Assembly: GCA_020849855.1 (NCBI GenBank)
Contig: JADZFO010000052.1
Span: 12,823 to 76,822, forward strand
Direction: 5' to 3'
Source: a bacterium
GTDB taxonomy: Bacteria; 4484-113; JAFGCY01
DNA length: 64,000 nucleotides
The notes under the pieces were generated by a model that did no database searches, was not told the DNA's origin, and worked only from the letters and a program-made list of their open reading frames with translations. Below are positions 49,779 to 61,382 of the stretch, one piece after another; positions within the stretch are counted from its first letter, which is position 1, and each line of letters begins with the position of its first letter. The position numbers were made by a program, and so were the translations under genes.

Positions 49779-51461
49779 TTACTGCGCCTGCAGCAACAGC
49801 ACCGTGATGTTGTCCGGTCCGCCCGCGGCATTCGCGCCGTCGATCAGCGCCTGGATCAGCTCGCCCTGCGTGGCTCCTGCCGCCAGGGCTGTGCGGGCCA
49901 GCTCCCAGATTTCGCTGTCCCGCAGGGCATCCGAGAGGCCGTCGCTGCAAAGCAGCACAAGCTCACCGGGACCCGGCGCGCAGGCAAGCAGGTCCGGCTC
50001 GCTGTTCTGTCCTCCGCCGCCGAGGCAGCGGGTAATGATGTTCTTCTGTGGATGGCTGAAGGCCGTTTCGCTGTCGATCTGCCCGCTGTCCAGCAGCTCC
50101 TGCACATAGCTGTGGTCGGCGCTGAGCCGCGCCAGGCCGCAGGGGCCCAGCAAATAGGCCCGGCTGTCGCCACACCAGAACAGCACCGATGCCGCGCGGG
50201 CAAAGGGCTGATTGCCAAAGAGCTCCAGCCCGGCTGCACATGGCACGGCCGGCGCGGCGGCCTCTGCCTCCGCGATGGTGCTGTGCAGGCTGAGGCTGGC
50301 CAGGCCCACGATGGTGGTACCCATTCCGGCGAGCTGTGGCTCCATGTCCGAGCGCTCCTGCAGCACGCGGCTGATACCGGGGATGATTCCGCGCAGGGCC
50401 TGGCCCAGCGCGGCGGCTTCACCCTGGCGCGTCCGCGGCGGAAGCAGGGTCTGCGCAAGCTGTGTGCGCAGCAGGTCCAGCGCGAGGCTGGAGGCGACTT
50501 CGCCGCTGGCGTGGCCGCCCATGCCGTCGGCAATCGCCGCCAGGCTGAAGCTGGCGCCGACGCTGCTGTGCTGCCGCAGCTCGAAGTTCAGCCAGGCGTC
50601 CTCGTTATGCTGGCGGCGGCGGCCGGTATCTGTCGCCCCAGCCACCGTGATACCGGCTGCGGCCTGAGCCGCCAGGCCCGCCGCCGCGGCGATACCGGCA
50701 TAGCTTGGCGTTTCAAAGGCGGCCTGCTTCAGCCGCGCTGAGAGCGACTCGATGCTGTCGGCAAGGCGCGCCAGGCCGGACTGCTCGGCGCGCTGGAGCA
50801 GGGCGTCAAAGGCTGGCTGGAAAAGCGCCAGCAGGGACAGGGCGTGGTCCGCCTCGTTTTCATCCTGCAGGCGGTCCCAGGCCAGCAGCATGACACGCCA
50901 GTGCTGCACCCCATGGCGCAGGCTTGGCGCTGCCGAGAGCGGGCGGATGCTAAGGCCGAAGTCCTCCGCCTGCGGTGCTGCGAGCACCAGGCCGCTGAGG
51001 GCGCGGATCTCGCACAGCAGGGCCGCGCTTTGGCCCAGCAGGAGCAGCAGGTCCAGGGGCCGCAAATAGGCCTGGCCGGCGAGAATGGCCCCGGCCAGGG
51101 CGTCGAGGCTGCTTACCGGCAGGTCAAAGGCCGCGCAGAGTGCCGCATCCTCCCGCACCAGCAGGTCGCGAAAGCCGGTGGCGGCCTCGGGCATGTTCAG
51201 CCAGAGCTCGCGCAGGTTGTCGGTCGGGATGCCGGCTTCGCGCACACTGATGCGCAGGAAGGCATCGGCCAGCGTCCCGCCTTCGCCTTTCACTTCGATG
51301 CGCTCAAGCCGGAAGGCGCCATTCTCGCGCAGCAGGGCTGCATCTTCCTCGATGGTGCTGCTGAGGATCAGCGGATCAGTGCTGTCCGTCTCCGCGCCGC
51401 CGGCCGCAGTCTGCTGCGCTTCGGCCTTGCGGGCAAAGGGATTCCAGCTCAAGAGCGTCAT
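49779..51461 (-). CDS. PP2C-type protein phosphatase with an N-terminal extra domain
   Basis: 560 residues from the ATG at 51461. The C-terminal 270 residues are a PP2C/PPM phosphatase: GRRRQHNEDAWLNF (metal-binding Asp), AIADGMGGHASGEVAS, FWCGDSRAYLL, LVLLCSDGLSDAL and GGPDNITVLLL. These remove phosphate from Ser/Thr proteins and often oppose a Ser/Thr kinase, but no kinase is in this window. The first 280 residues are helical and unknown (QHWRVMLLAWDRLQDENEAD, LADSIESLSARLKQAAF). GATAAT lies six bases before the ATG. The gene is divergent from plsY with 45 bases between start codons. Confidence 0.85.
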   Translation of the reverse strand: MTLLSWNPFARKAEAQQTAAGGAETDSTDPLILSSTIEEDAALLRENGAFRLERIEVKGEGGTLADAFLRISVREAGIPTDNLRELWLNMPEAATGFRDLLVREDAALCAAFDLPVSSLDALAGAILAGQAYLRPLDLLLLLGQSAALLCEIRALSGLVLAAPQAEDFGLSIRPLSAAPSLRHGVQHWRVMLLAWDRLQDENEADHALSLLALFQPAFDALLQRAEQSGLARLADSIESLSARLKQAAFETPSYAGIAAAAGLAAQAAAGITVAGATDTGRRRQHNEDAWLNFELRQHSSVGASFSLAAIADGMGGHASGEVASSLALDLLRTQLAQTLLPPRTRQGEAAALGQALRGIIPGISRVLQERSDMEPQLAGMGTTIVGLASLSLHSTIAEAEAAAPAVPCAAGLELFGNQPFARAASVLFWCGDSRAYLLGPCGLARLSADHSYVQELLDSGQIDSETAFSHPQKNIITRCLGGGGQNSEPDLLACAPGPGELVLLCSDGLSDALRDSEIWELARTALAAGATQGELIQALIDGANAAGGPDNITVLLLQAQ

Positions 51462-51467
51462 GTGCGT

Positions 51468-51473
51468 ATTATC
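51468..51473 (-). promoter_or_regulatory. -10 box (GATAAT) 6 bases before ATG 51461
   Basis: GATAAT, six bases, ATG on the minus strand. The first letter deviates from TANNNT but the spacing is exact. Confidence 0.45.
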
Positions 51474-51494
51474 GCTGCTGGGCGGCATGGCCGC

Positions 51495-51500
51495 TATACT
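51495..51500 (+). promoter_or_regulatory. -10 box (TATACT) 6 bases before GTG 51507
   Basis: TATACT, six bases, GTG. Its -35 position (about 51472-51477) falls on the -10 box of the divergent phosphatase gene, so the two promoters compete for the same DNA. Confidence 0.5.
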
Positions 51501-51506
51501 CAGCGG

Positions 51507-52226
51507 GTGTCTCCTGCGCTCTATGCGACTGTCTGGATCGCCCTGGGGTTCCTGCTGGGCAGCATCCCCTTTGGCTTCATCGTCGCCCGTGCCCGGGGCG
51601 TAGACATCCGCACCCGCGGCAGCGGCAATATCGGCATGACAAACGTCTGGCGTGAGCTGGGCGCAGGCGCGGGGATCACGGTGCTGTTGCTGGATGCGCT
51701 GAAAGGCTGGCTGCCGGTGTGGTTGACCGGCAACAAGCAACTCGCTATGTTCTACACTGACCTTAGCACGGGCTCGCCAGTTGACATGACGCCTCCGACA
51801 TCACCAGAGAGCTCACTTTTTCCATTGCTATACCTGCCGATGATCGTCGGCCTCGCCGCAATCCTTGGCCACACTTTCAGCCCCTGGATGAAGTTCAAGG
51901 GCGGCAAGGGAGTGGCCACCGGCCTGGGTGTCATCCTGGCCCTCTTTGGCTGGTGGAGCCTGCTGCCGCTGGCGGTTTTCCTGCTGACTCTGGCGCTGAG
52001 CCGCTATGTCAGCCTGGGCAGCATCCTGGCCGCGCTGGCGGTCGCTGCCTTACCATTCGTCGCAGCATATACCCCGATGGGTGGTATATGGCCTTCCATC
52101 AGCCATCTGTGGCCCTTCGGCCTGCTGGTGGCCCTGCTGGTGCTGGCGACACACCGCGAGAACATCCGGCGCATTATTGCCGGGACAGAACGCAGAGTCG
52201 GGGCGAAGAAGAGCAGCCCGGCCTAA
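51507..52226 (+). CDS. plsY: Glycerol-3-phosphate acyltransferase PlsY
   Basis: 239 residues from the GTG at 51507, placed by the TATACT box; upstream codons lie in the phosphatase gene on the other strand. PlsY moves an acyl group from acyl-phosphate to glycerol-3-phosphate at the inner membrane, the first step of phospholipid synthesis. Family motifs: SGNIGMTNVWRELG, GHTFSPWMKFKGGKGVATGLG and HRENIRRI near the end, with five or so membrane segments. An insert of about 20 residues (FYTDLSTGSPVDMTPPTSPE region) between the second and third segments is unusual. The stop overlaps the stop of the convergent gene at 52223. Confidence 0.9.
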   Translation: MSPALYATVWIALGFLLGSIPFGFIVARARGVDIRTRGSGNIGMTNVWRELGAGAGITVLLLDALKGWLPVWLTGNKQLAMFYTDLSTGSPVDMTPPTSPESSLFPLLYLPMIVGLAAILGHTFSPWMKFKGGKGVATGLGVILALFGWWSLLPLAVFLLTLALSRYVSLGSILAALAVAALPFVAAYTPMGGIWPSISHLWPFGLLVALLVLATHRENIRRIIAGTERRVGAKKSSPA

Positions 52227-53203
52227 TGCTCTGCGTGCTCCTCGTGCGGCTCCAGCTTGCCACCGGGGTCCAGCACCAGGCCCTGCTCATCAACGATGGC
52301 AGCATCCTTCGGCACACGCGGCATGAACTCCCCTTCGCGCAGCTGGTAGTTGCCAAAGATCCAGTGCCCGGTGCAATAGGCCCAGCCGCCCATATCGTCC
52401 AGCAGGGCGATGCGCACATAGAAGATGGGGTAAGTCGACTGGCTGCCCTCGGGCCGCGCGGTGATGGCAATGCGCCCGGGGTCAGTGCCGACGCCGGCGA
52501 TCTCCTTGGGCATCGAGCGCTCGTCGTTGGTGATGGCCAGGCCGGCCTCCGGCAGAGCCTTGCGGAAGAAGGCCACCAGCGCGTCGGGGCTGGAGCGCAC
52601 CACGCCCTTGAACTCGATTTTCTCCAGGCCGTCGTAGTGGCGGTCGCCGGGCCGGGCCGGGCTGACGCTGAGCTTGCCCTGGCCCTGGTTGAAGAAGCCA
52701 AAGGGCAGGGTCATGCCGGCGGGCCACTGCTCGGGATAGTGCCCGTCAAAGCGCACGAAGGGCAGTTCGCTGGTCAGGCCCAGCTTGCCAAGCAGGCAGC
52801 TCTGGGGCAGGCTGAGGGTGTCGCCTTCCGGCTCAATCTCGCCGCTGGCGGCGCCGGCGGGCCGGTGCCAGGGCTGGGCCAGGCCCAGCCACACCGAGCC
52901 GGAGACCAGCAGCAGCGCGGCGAGCAGCACCATGATCTTGGGCAGTGCCGTCGAGGCCCGCGCGCGCCGCTCGGGCCGGGAGGCCGGACGGGGCGGGCGC
53001 AGCTCGCTCTGCTTTGGGATGGGCGGGATTATAAGCCCGGCAATGGCCGCCGCGCCCCCGCCGGGCTGGAGATTCTCAACTGTCGCGTAGCCCAGGCTGC
53101 GCTGCTTTGTTCTGCTGAAGCTTCCCCCGTCCTCGCGGCTGCCCAGCCCCTGTGCATCATCGATCAGTACATATCGCTTGGGTCCCGCCATCACACTGCT
53201 CAT
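52223..53203 (-). CDS. Anchored protein with WP-LP domain
   Basis: 326 residues from the ATG at 53203 (GGGAGG site 8 bases upstream); 20 codons more are open upstream. A cytoplasmic N-terminus (MSSVMAGPKRYVLIDDAQG) precedes one membrane segment (about 87-110, IMVLLAALLLVSGSVWLGLA). The outer part has the same signature as the lipoprotein at 43204-43797: FDGHYPEQWPAGMTLPFG, then a helix SSPDALVAFFRKALPEAGL, then a long beta hairpin (YPIFYVRIALLDDMGG WAYC). It differs in having a true anchor instead of a lipobox. Function unknown. Overlaps the plsY stop by four bases. Confidence 0.7.
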   Translation of the reverse strand: MSSVMAGPKRYVLIDDAQGLGSREDGGSFSRTKQRSLGYATVENLQPGGGAAAIAGLIIPPIPKQSELRPPRPASRPERRARASTALPKIMVLLAALLLVSGSVWLGLAQPWHRPAGAASGEIEPEGDTLSLPQSCLLGKLGLTSELPFVRFDGHYPEQWPAGMTLPFGFFNQGQGKLSVSPARPGDRHYDGLEKIEFKGVVRSSPDALVAFFRKALPEAGLAITNDERSMPKEIAGVGTDPGRIAITARPEGSQSTYPIFYVRIALLDDMGGWAYCTGHWIFGNYQLREGEFMPRVPKDAAIVDEQGLVLDPGGKLEPHEEHAEH

Positions 53204-53292
53204 CAACAAACCTCCCTCGCATGCGACCCCCCGGAAACACATGCGCGTCACGTAACTAGACACGCGCAGGGCGGCCGCGGTAACGCCGCGGC

Positions 53293-53874
53293 TCAGGAGT
53301 TCCGGCTGACTGACTGCGGACGGGTCCAGGGCTCGCGGTAAACCGAGACCTGCAGGTGGTAGACCTGCGCCTCCGGCCAGTAGTAGACCTGTGCGATATA
53401 GCGGCCGTCCGGCGAGATGTACTCACGGCCACGGCCTTCTTCAGACCAGTAGAGGTAGAAGCCCAGGGGGCTGAGGCTGTGCTCAAGATGGCCCTGGGCG
53501 GCGTCGAGGCCCTGGTCATAGCGGAAGGCGACGCGCCAGAGGCTGCCCTCCTGTATGGTGCCCTGGTTGAAAGGCAGGCCGCGGATGCTGCGCTCGTCGC
53601 CAAAGCCCTCCGGCGCCGGCTCGGGCAATTCGGCGGACCTGGAGCCCGGCGGTGGCAGCAGCTCAGGCAGCGGCCAGCCCGCCGGCAGCAGCACGGCCTG
53701 CTGCGTGTCAGCCGGGGCCGGTCCAGTGGCTGAGCCCGCCTCCGCGGCCTCTCGGGGCGGCTGAGCACTGGCGGCCGCCCGGCCGGCCTGTTGCTGGTGG
53801 CAGGCGCCCAGGCTGAGGCAGACGGCCAGCATGATGAGCCAGAAAGCCAGAACTGTCGGGGGCCTGATCGCCAC
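53293..53874 (-). CDS. Lipoprotein, distant member of the WP-LP family
   Basis: 193 residues, GTG start at 53874, lipobox AVCLSLGAC. After an Ala/Pro-rich linker comes LPAGWPLPELLPPPGS, a shorter form of the WP...LP signature, then WRVAFRYDQGLDAAQGHLEHSLSPLGFYLYW (the helix and following strand of the same domain) and a C-terminal hairpin (YIAQVYYWPEAQVYHLQVS). It is 89 bases downstream on the same strand... that is, upstream of the 52223-53203 gene in transcription order, so the two may be co-transcribed. Function unknown. Confidence 0.65.
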   Translation of the reverse strand: MAIRPPTVLAFWLIMLAVCLSLGACHQQQAGRAAASAQPPREAAEAGSATGPAPADTQQAVLLPAGWPLPELLPPPGSRSAELPEPAPEGFGDERSIRGLPFNQGTIQEGSLWRVAFRYDQGLDAAQGHLEHSLSPLGFYLYWSEEGRGREYISPDGRYIAQVYYWPEAQVYHLQVSVYREPWTRPQSVSRNS

Positions 53875-53918
53875 AGGCTATTAAACCACGCCAGCGCGCA
53901 ATTGTTCGCCGCGCAGCC

Positions 53919-53924
53919 TATAAT
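53919..53924 (+). promoter_or_regulatory. -10 box (TATAAT) of uvrA
   Basis: TATAAT with the ATG 29 bases downstream, so the uvrA message has a short leader. No good -35 box is seen at 17 bases. Confidence 0.5.
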
Positions 53925-53953
53925 CTCCCTCCGGCCCAGGTCCGGCCCTCGAT

Positions 53954-56973
<3,020 letters not shown>

Positions 56974-56977
<4 letters not shown>

Positions 56978-58062
56978 TTCTCCTTGGCCCTCTTGTTTAG
57001 GTCATTTTCTATGACCCCGATAACACTTTGTCCGCTAAGAGTGTAGATACTGTTTGCTGATCCTCTTCTTTTTCGCAGTCCTTCAGGTACATCGCGACCC
57101 AAGAGCGGGATTGCTGTCTGGCCCTCATAGCCCACATAAGCAACGTACAGGTCTAGAACTTTGATCTCTTTGATAAGACTAGCCGGAACCTCAATCTCAT
57201 AGTCAAAGTTACCTAAGTCGAGAACTTCGTCTGAAAGTGCTACGGGGATATCCGCAAGGCCCCATCGCACTTCTTGCCAAAGCACTCGATAGCTGACACC
57301 TGACCAAGTAATGCTGCTATTTGGATTAGTGAGCACCTTTCCATAGATACGACACTGATAGCGACCACAGTCATCAGGAGCCGGGGTGGGCTCCAACTTC
57401 AATCCAGCATCCTTGGCCCCAGAGACAGTGTTGGTGTAAAGAAACGAGTAGTCATCTGTGTACACTTGAGTCTTGCGATATTTATTACCCTTGCGGTCAG
57501 TCCACATTTCGTAGCCTGACCAGAGAACATCCAGGCGCCCCCGTTCCTGCTTCTGTGGTTGCAGCGAAAATTCGAGCAAGGTTGGCACCTTCTTTTGTTC
57601 GAACGGGTCAAACCGAGTTGAAAGAGTGGTGATAACCCTTAACTTCAAGTGGTTGAGTTTCTCGTAAAGCTCTGATGCAGTCGAAGGCGACTTGAAACCC
57701 ACTGACACTCCTACCGCCAAGACCGGCCTTCTACTGTAGTAATTGGCGTAGTTACCGAGCCGAGTAAGTACTTCTTCATCCACTCGGATTCTCTTCGCCT
57801 CAAGTTCCCTGTTCTTTTGGACCGACGCACCATAGACTACTAACTGTAGAAAAAGCGCGATTGCTGAGAAGACTATCGCAGAACAGACGAGTGTTTTTTC
57901 TGTTCTTGTGCGCACAGGTTTGGCAAGAATGGCGGGAAAGTCTGTAAACGCGCAAACGGTTCCAACGATAGCTGCAATGAAAATACTCAAGATTTGCAGC
58001 AAATCAGCCTGCAGCACAAGCACCTTATACATCTCTTGAATCATATTCTCATGATAGTGCAT
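56974..58062 (-). CDS. AT-richer membrane protein of unknown function
   Basis: 362 residues. Two N-terminal membrane segments (about 16-36, LLQILSIFIAAIVGTVCAF, and 52-71, TLVCSAIVFSAIALFLQLVV), then a short coiled stretch (NRELEAKRIRVDEEVLTRL) and a large extracytoplasmic part rich in strands (VITTLSTRFDPFEQ, YRKTQVYTDDYSFLYTNTV). No family recognised. Base composition and codon use are clearly less GC-rich than uvrA and the next lipoprotein, with frequent AT-ending codons, so it probably came by transfer. It sits next to a truncated transposase (58154-58324) and REP-like palindromes. An in-frame ATG at 58032 is an alternative start. Confidence 0.6.
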
Positions 58063-58153
58063 AGGCAGGTGCCAGAAGTCAGATTTCTCTCAATCTCTCG
58101 TCAGGTTTCAGTGCTTGACCTTACGAAGGCCGCGAGTTTGTCGTGCACAGAAA

Positions 58154-58324
58154 CTAAGTGCACTTCTTTGGCCCGGCTGCGCTCAGGATGGCCTTGCCGT
58201 CCTGAATAGTGGCGAAGAGATCGTGGCGCTTCTCCAGGCATGTGGTCACAAAGAAGTTGCCCCGCGTGTAGTCAATCAGAGGATGGCGCATCGAGTTTCG
58301 GCTGCGATAGTCGCCAGGAGGCAT
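58154..58324 (-). pseudogene. Truncated REP-associated tyrosine transposase (RAYT)
   Basis: A 56-codon frame that reads MPPGDYRSRNSMRHPLIDY, then TRGNFFVTTCLEKRHDLFAT and IQDGKAILSAAG before an abrupt KKCT and TAG. That is the typical RAYT (Y1_Tnp, IS200-like) N-terminus: a basic R.RN start, a FFVT.C....R..LF strand and a .DG...L..AG turn. The HUH motif and catalytic Tyr regions that should follow are missing. TACAAT lies exactly six bases before the ATG. RAYTs mobilise REP palindromes; two such palindromes lie directly upstream. Too short for a standard gene finder. Confidence 0.7.
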
Positions 58325-58348
58325 TGCAGGATTGTAGCCTCAAAATCC

Positions 58349-58415
58349 GGGCGGGAATTTCATCCCGCCCCTACCTGACTCGGAGTGCTCAGCCCGGGCG
58401 GGATTTTTCCCACCC
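58349..58415. repeat. Two REP-like palindromes next to the RAYT remnant
   Basis: GGGCGGGAATTTCATCCCGC and following CC (58349-58370), then GGGCGGGATTTTTCCCACCC (58396-58415), 47 bases apart in the same orientation and each followed by a CCC-TA/TTAC word. These are the expected companions of a RAYT gene. Confidence 0.65.
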
Positions 58416-58485
58416 TTACGCGACCAGGCGTGCGCGCCGCGAGTGCAGCGCTGAGACAGAGTAGCGCGCCACCCGGGACACCCCC

Positions 58486-58689
58486 CTAAAGCTCCGAGGC
58501 ATACCTGAGGCTGTGCAGGAAGTTCGCGTCCTCGCTGCTGTAGATCGCCGTGGCTGTGCCTGCGTTGCTGACAAGGTCCACCGGGCCCACGCCATAGTCC
58601 ACGATCTTCTTAGTCCATGCGCCCGGAGCAAGACTGGGGGTGCTGAAGCTGTAGACCGGCATCGCTTCGTAAAGAGAGGGCGCAGGAGC
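58486..58689 (-). pseudogene. In-frame C-terminal part behind a TAG: blades 6 and 7 of the propeller
   Basis: Directly after the TAG that ends the lipoprotein frame at 58690, the same frame stays open for 67 codons to a TAG at 58486-58488. It reads APAPSLYEAMPVYSFSTPSL, then WTKKIVDYGVGPVDLVSNAG and SSEDANFLHSLRYASEL. These fit the second half of blade 6 and blade 7 of the propeller, so this was once the end of the protein. Confidence 0.75.
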
Positions 58690-61071
58690 CTAGAGGATCT
58701 GCAGCCCGGAGCCAACCTGGGCCAGCGCAATCTCATGCGCTACACATGCCAATCCCCGGTTCCCCACATAGCTGTAGGTCCAGTTACTGCCCTGGGTCGG
58801 CTCCTGGGCACTAGCTATGGCCAGGCGCAGTTCAACAGAGGACACGCCGCTGAAGGCGAAGGCGGGGTAGCCGCCGGCATCAATTGCGTCAAAGCCGGAC
58901 AAGGCACCGAAGGCATCAAAGGAACTGGTGTCAAAGACCTCGTGAAAGCTCCAGTCAGTGCCCAGCTCCGGCGCAGCCACCGCACTGCGCCCGTAGTAAA
59001 CCTTCGCTGCGCTCTCGTAGACCAGCGCTGGCCTGCCAGACAGATCAAAAAGCGCCGGCCTGCTGTTGCCAGCGATCCCCAGTTCGGCATCCAGGGTGTA
59101 AGAAGTCCACAGAGCTGTGTCAAGTGGCTCATCGACAGTTGCACAGTAAAGGTGGAGGCTGTCATTGGCCTGCAGTGCTGCCATAGGACGCAGGCCAATC
59201 ACCAGGGGCGAGAGGGCCCCGCTGATTTCTCCATCTATGCCTGCAATCAGGTAGCCAATCCAGTCGTCTGCCGAGTCCGGGACCGCCTGGCTGGACCGTT
59301 CAAACCAGATGGTACTGACTCCGCCCAGGAGATAGCCGTTGAACATCACAGGCTTGCCGTTCAGCATCGCCAGCGCCGGGCTTAGGTTTAGCGGACCGTA
59401 CCATCCGTATGAAGTCCAGTCGTCGCTGGAATTTGGCGCTGCACTGTCAGCCAGATACAGCCGCAGCTCCTCCCCTTCACGGGCAGCGACCAAGGGCTGG
59501 CCGGAGGCTGTGATGACCATTGAGCTGGCGCTGCCAATGCCGAATCCCGGTATGTGACTTTGCCAGCCCTGGCGATAACCATTTGTCCAGCCACTGTACA
59601 CGCTGTTGTTTGAATTGCAGTAGGCCACCATGATGTAATCGTGCAGCTCGAAATCGCTGACCGCGTGAAGATATGGCTCGTTGTCAGGCACATCCGCCAG
59701 CAGATCAGCGTTCGCGCTGTGATAGATCCGGTAGCCGCTGGCGCCGGGAACCGCTTCCCAGTTAAGCAGCACGCCATCCGGGTCGGTACCCTGCGAGGGC
59801 AACAAAATGGGCGTATCCAGCCTGCGGCTGCCAACTGCCTCGCGCCAGGCCGGGCTGGTCAGGCCCAGGCCGCTGGCCCGGATTCGATAGCGGTAGGCAA
59901 AATGGCTATCACAACCTTTGCCAGGCGGGCTGCCGGGCAAGTGGTCATAGCTGAGCTGCTGACCGAGGCTGATCAGGCTTGTAAAGGCCGCCGGGCTGCC
60001 GCCATCATTGCCGCGGTACTCGAGTTCATAGCTATCCGCGCCGGGCACTGCCTCCCAGCTCAGGCTGACCCGATCGCCAAGGCCCGTACTGGTGCCGTTG
60101 CTCGCAATAAGGGTTGGGACATTAGACAGCTCGCGGTATCCGCTGTTGGCCAGGCTCGGGACGCTCACGGCCCCCAGACGCTGCAGCCGCAGACGGTAAA
60201 ACAGGGGCGCGGCGCCACCCATGTCATTCTGGCCGGCTCCGCTGCCCTCATGAATGTCCTCATAGGCCGTGCTGTCAGGAGCAAGCTGCGCCAGACTCGC
60301 ATAAGGGCCGCCGGCGGAGGCAGCCCGCTCGATCAGGATCGCATCGTAGGTGATCCCCGGATGCTGAAGCTCAAGCGCTTCCCAGCTCAGGCTGATCCTG
60401 TCGTGGTGATCGCCCTGGCTCGCCGTCGGCGCCTGCGGCGGCGGGCAGAGCGCGTCGAGCTCAAGGCTGAGCTGGTCTATGCTGAGTGCACCAGCTGACT
60501 GCGCGGCCAGGACAACATAGACATTACCTTCGGCGCTGCGGGCCTGGGCTTCACCTGTGATGGCGAGATCCAGATGCAGCTGCGGATTGCTCACCCTGGT
60601 CCATTGCCAGGCTTCTTTGCTGTAATCGCTGTAGCCGATCCAGAAGCTCTGCGGCAGGGGTTCAAGCAGGTCAACGCCGATCACAAAGGGCGCATCGTCG
60701 TCCGTCAGGCCAGCAAAGCGATAGAGCGCACAGTTGAAGCCTTCTGTCTGTGACGGAAGCACACAGCTTCCTGCGCCGGAGTCGATCAGAGCCGCCGGCG
60801 ATGCAGCGAAGATGCTTGATCCGGACTGGAGCATCTGCCCTGCGACGGCCGCCTGGCGCAGGGCGGGGATATCCTGACTTGCGGCAGGCAGGCAGGGCAG
60901 GCTGCGTAGCGGATCCGCGGGGAGAAGTGCGGATCCATTCAGGCTGGACCCTGCGGGTTCGACACTTCTCTGGCCCTGCTCAAGCTTTGCGCTGCTTCCC
61001 GAACAGCTGCAGACAAGAATGAGCAGCGCGAGCATCAGGCAGCAAAGCCTGGCGACAGCAACACCTGTCAT
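58690..61071 (-). CDS. Lipoprotein: shared N-module, three FN3, interrupted propeller
   Basis: 793 residues to the TAG at 58690. ATG at 61071 with an AGGAAGG site; lipobox LILVCSC. The linker RSLPCLPAA leads to the shared N-terminal module (FNCALYRFAG, then IGYSDYSKEAWQWT). Three fibronectin-III-like domains follow at about 205-500 (RISLSWEALE, VSLSWEAVPGADSYELEYRG, VLLNWEAVPGASGYRIYH). The rest is a propeller of the cluster type with SSDDW and LGTDW ends. Five blades and half of a sixth are present before the TAG; the missing blades 6-7 are found in frame behind it (58486-58689). The gene is therefore interrupted by one nonsense codon, probably from a Tyr codon, or read through. It is 22 kb from the main lipoprotein cluster. 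Confidence 0.8.
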   Translation of the reverse strand: MTGVAVARLCCLMLALLILVCSCSGSSAKLEQGQRSVEPAGSSLNGSALLPADPLRSLPCLPAASQDIPALRQAAVAGQMLQSGSSIFAASPAALIDSGAGSCVLPSQTEGFNCALYRFAGLTDDDAPFVIGVDLLEPLPQSFWIGYSDYSKEAWQWTRVSNPQLHLDLAITGEAQARSAEGNVYVVLAAQSAGALSIDQLSLELDALCPPPQAPTASQGDHHDRISLSWEALELQHPGITYDAILIERAASAGGPYASLAQLAPDSTAYEDIHEGSGAGQNDMGGAAPLFYRLRLQRLGAVSVPSLANSGYRELSNVPTLIASNGTSTGLGDRVSLSWEAVPGADSYELEYRGNDGGSPAAFTSLISLGQQLSYDHLPGSPPGKGCDSHFAYRYRIRASGLGLTSPAWREAVGSRRLDTPILLPSQGTDPDGVLLNWEAVPGASGYRIYHSANADLLADVPDNEPYLHAVSDFELHDYIMVAYCNSNNSVYSGWTNGYRQGWQSHIPGFGIGSASSMVITASGQPLVAAREGEELRLYLADSAAPNSSDDWTSYGWYGPLNLSPALAMLNGKPVMFNGYLLGGVSTIWFERSSQAVPDSADDWIGYLIAGIDGEISGALSPLVIGLRPMAALQANDSLHLYCATVDEPLDTALWTSYTLDAELGIAGNSRPALFDLSGRPALVYESAAKVYYGRSAVAAPELGTDWSFHEVFDTSSFDAFGALSGFDAIDAGGYPAFAFSGVSSVELRLAIASAQEPTQGSNWTYSYVGNRGLACVAHEIALAQVGSGLQIL

Positions 61072-61382
61072 GGCGACCTTCCTATCGGCTATTGGCCTGC
61101 ACGGGCCGGCGGCTTGTTGAATTCTATAACAACTTTCCGGCAGAGTTCGTCATAGAGAGCAACAAGCCCATAGCTTTACAGACCTGCCCGCGATAGAAGG
61201 AGAAGCGACGGGCGCGCCACATGCACAAGCTGGGGCAGATCCGCTAAGACGGTGCGCCCGAACAGCTTGGCGTCATGGTGAGGAGTTCCGGCAACTTCAT
61301 GTGGAAACTTCCGGGCGAAGATGCTGCTAGCCGCCACTTACCGGCTGGAGTGCTCAGCTTGCGCGCTGCTAGTACAGCCGCT
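61072..61382. other. Gene-free stretch, 311 bases
   Basis: No supported gene, RNA or repeat. Contains the ribosome site of the lipoprotein gene (61075-61085) on the minus strand. No terminator for the operon ending at 61383 is visible. Confidence 0.45.

Larger units (their letters stand above)
58063..58485. other. Intergenic island edge, 423 bases
   Basis: Contains the RAYT remnant and the REP-like palindromes; the remaining bases (58063-58153 and 58416-58485) show no feature. The break lies between the AT-richer gene and a native lipoprotein gene. Confidence 0.55.

Noticed and set aside
50844-51506. Longer N-terminus of PlsY
   Set aside because: It is the antisense of the phosphatase gene; the family starts at the GTG at 51507 behind a -10 box.
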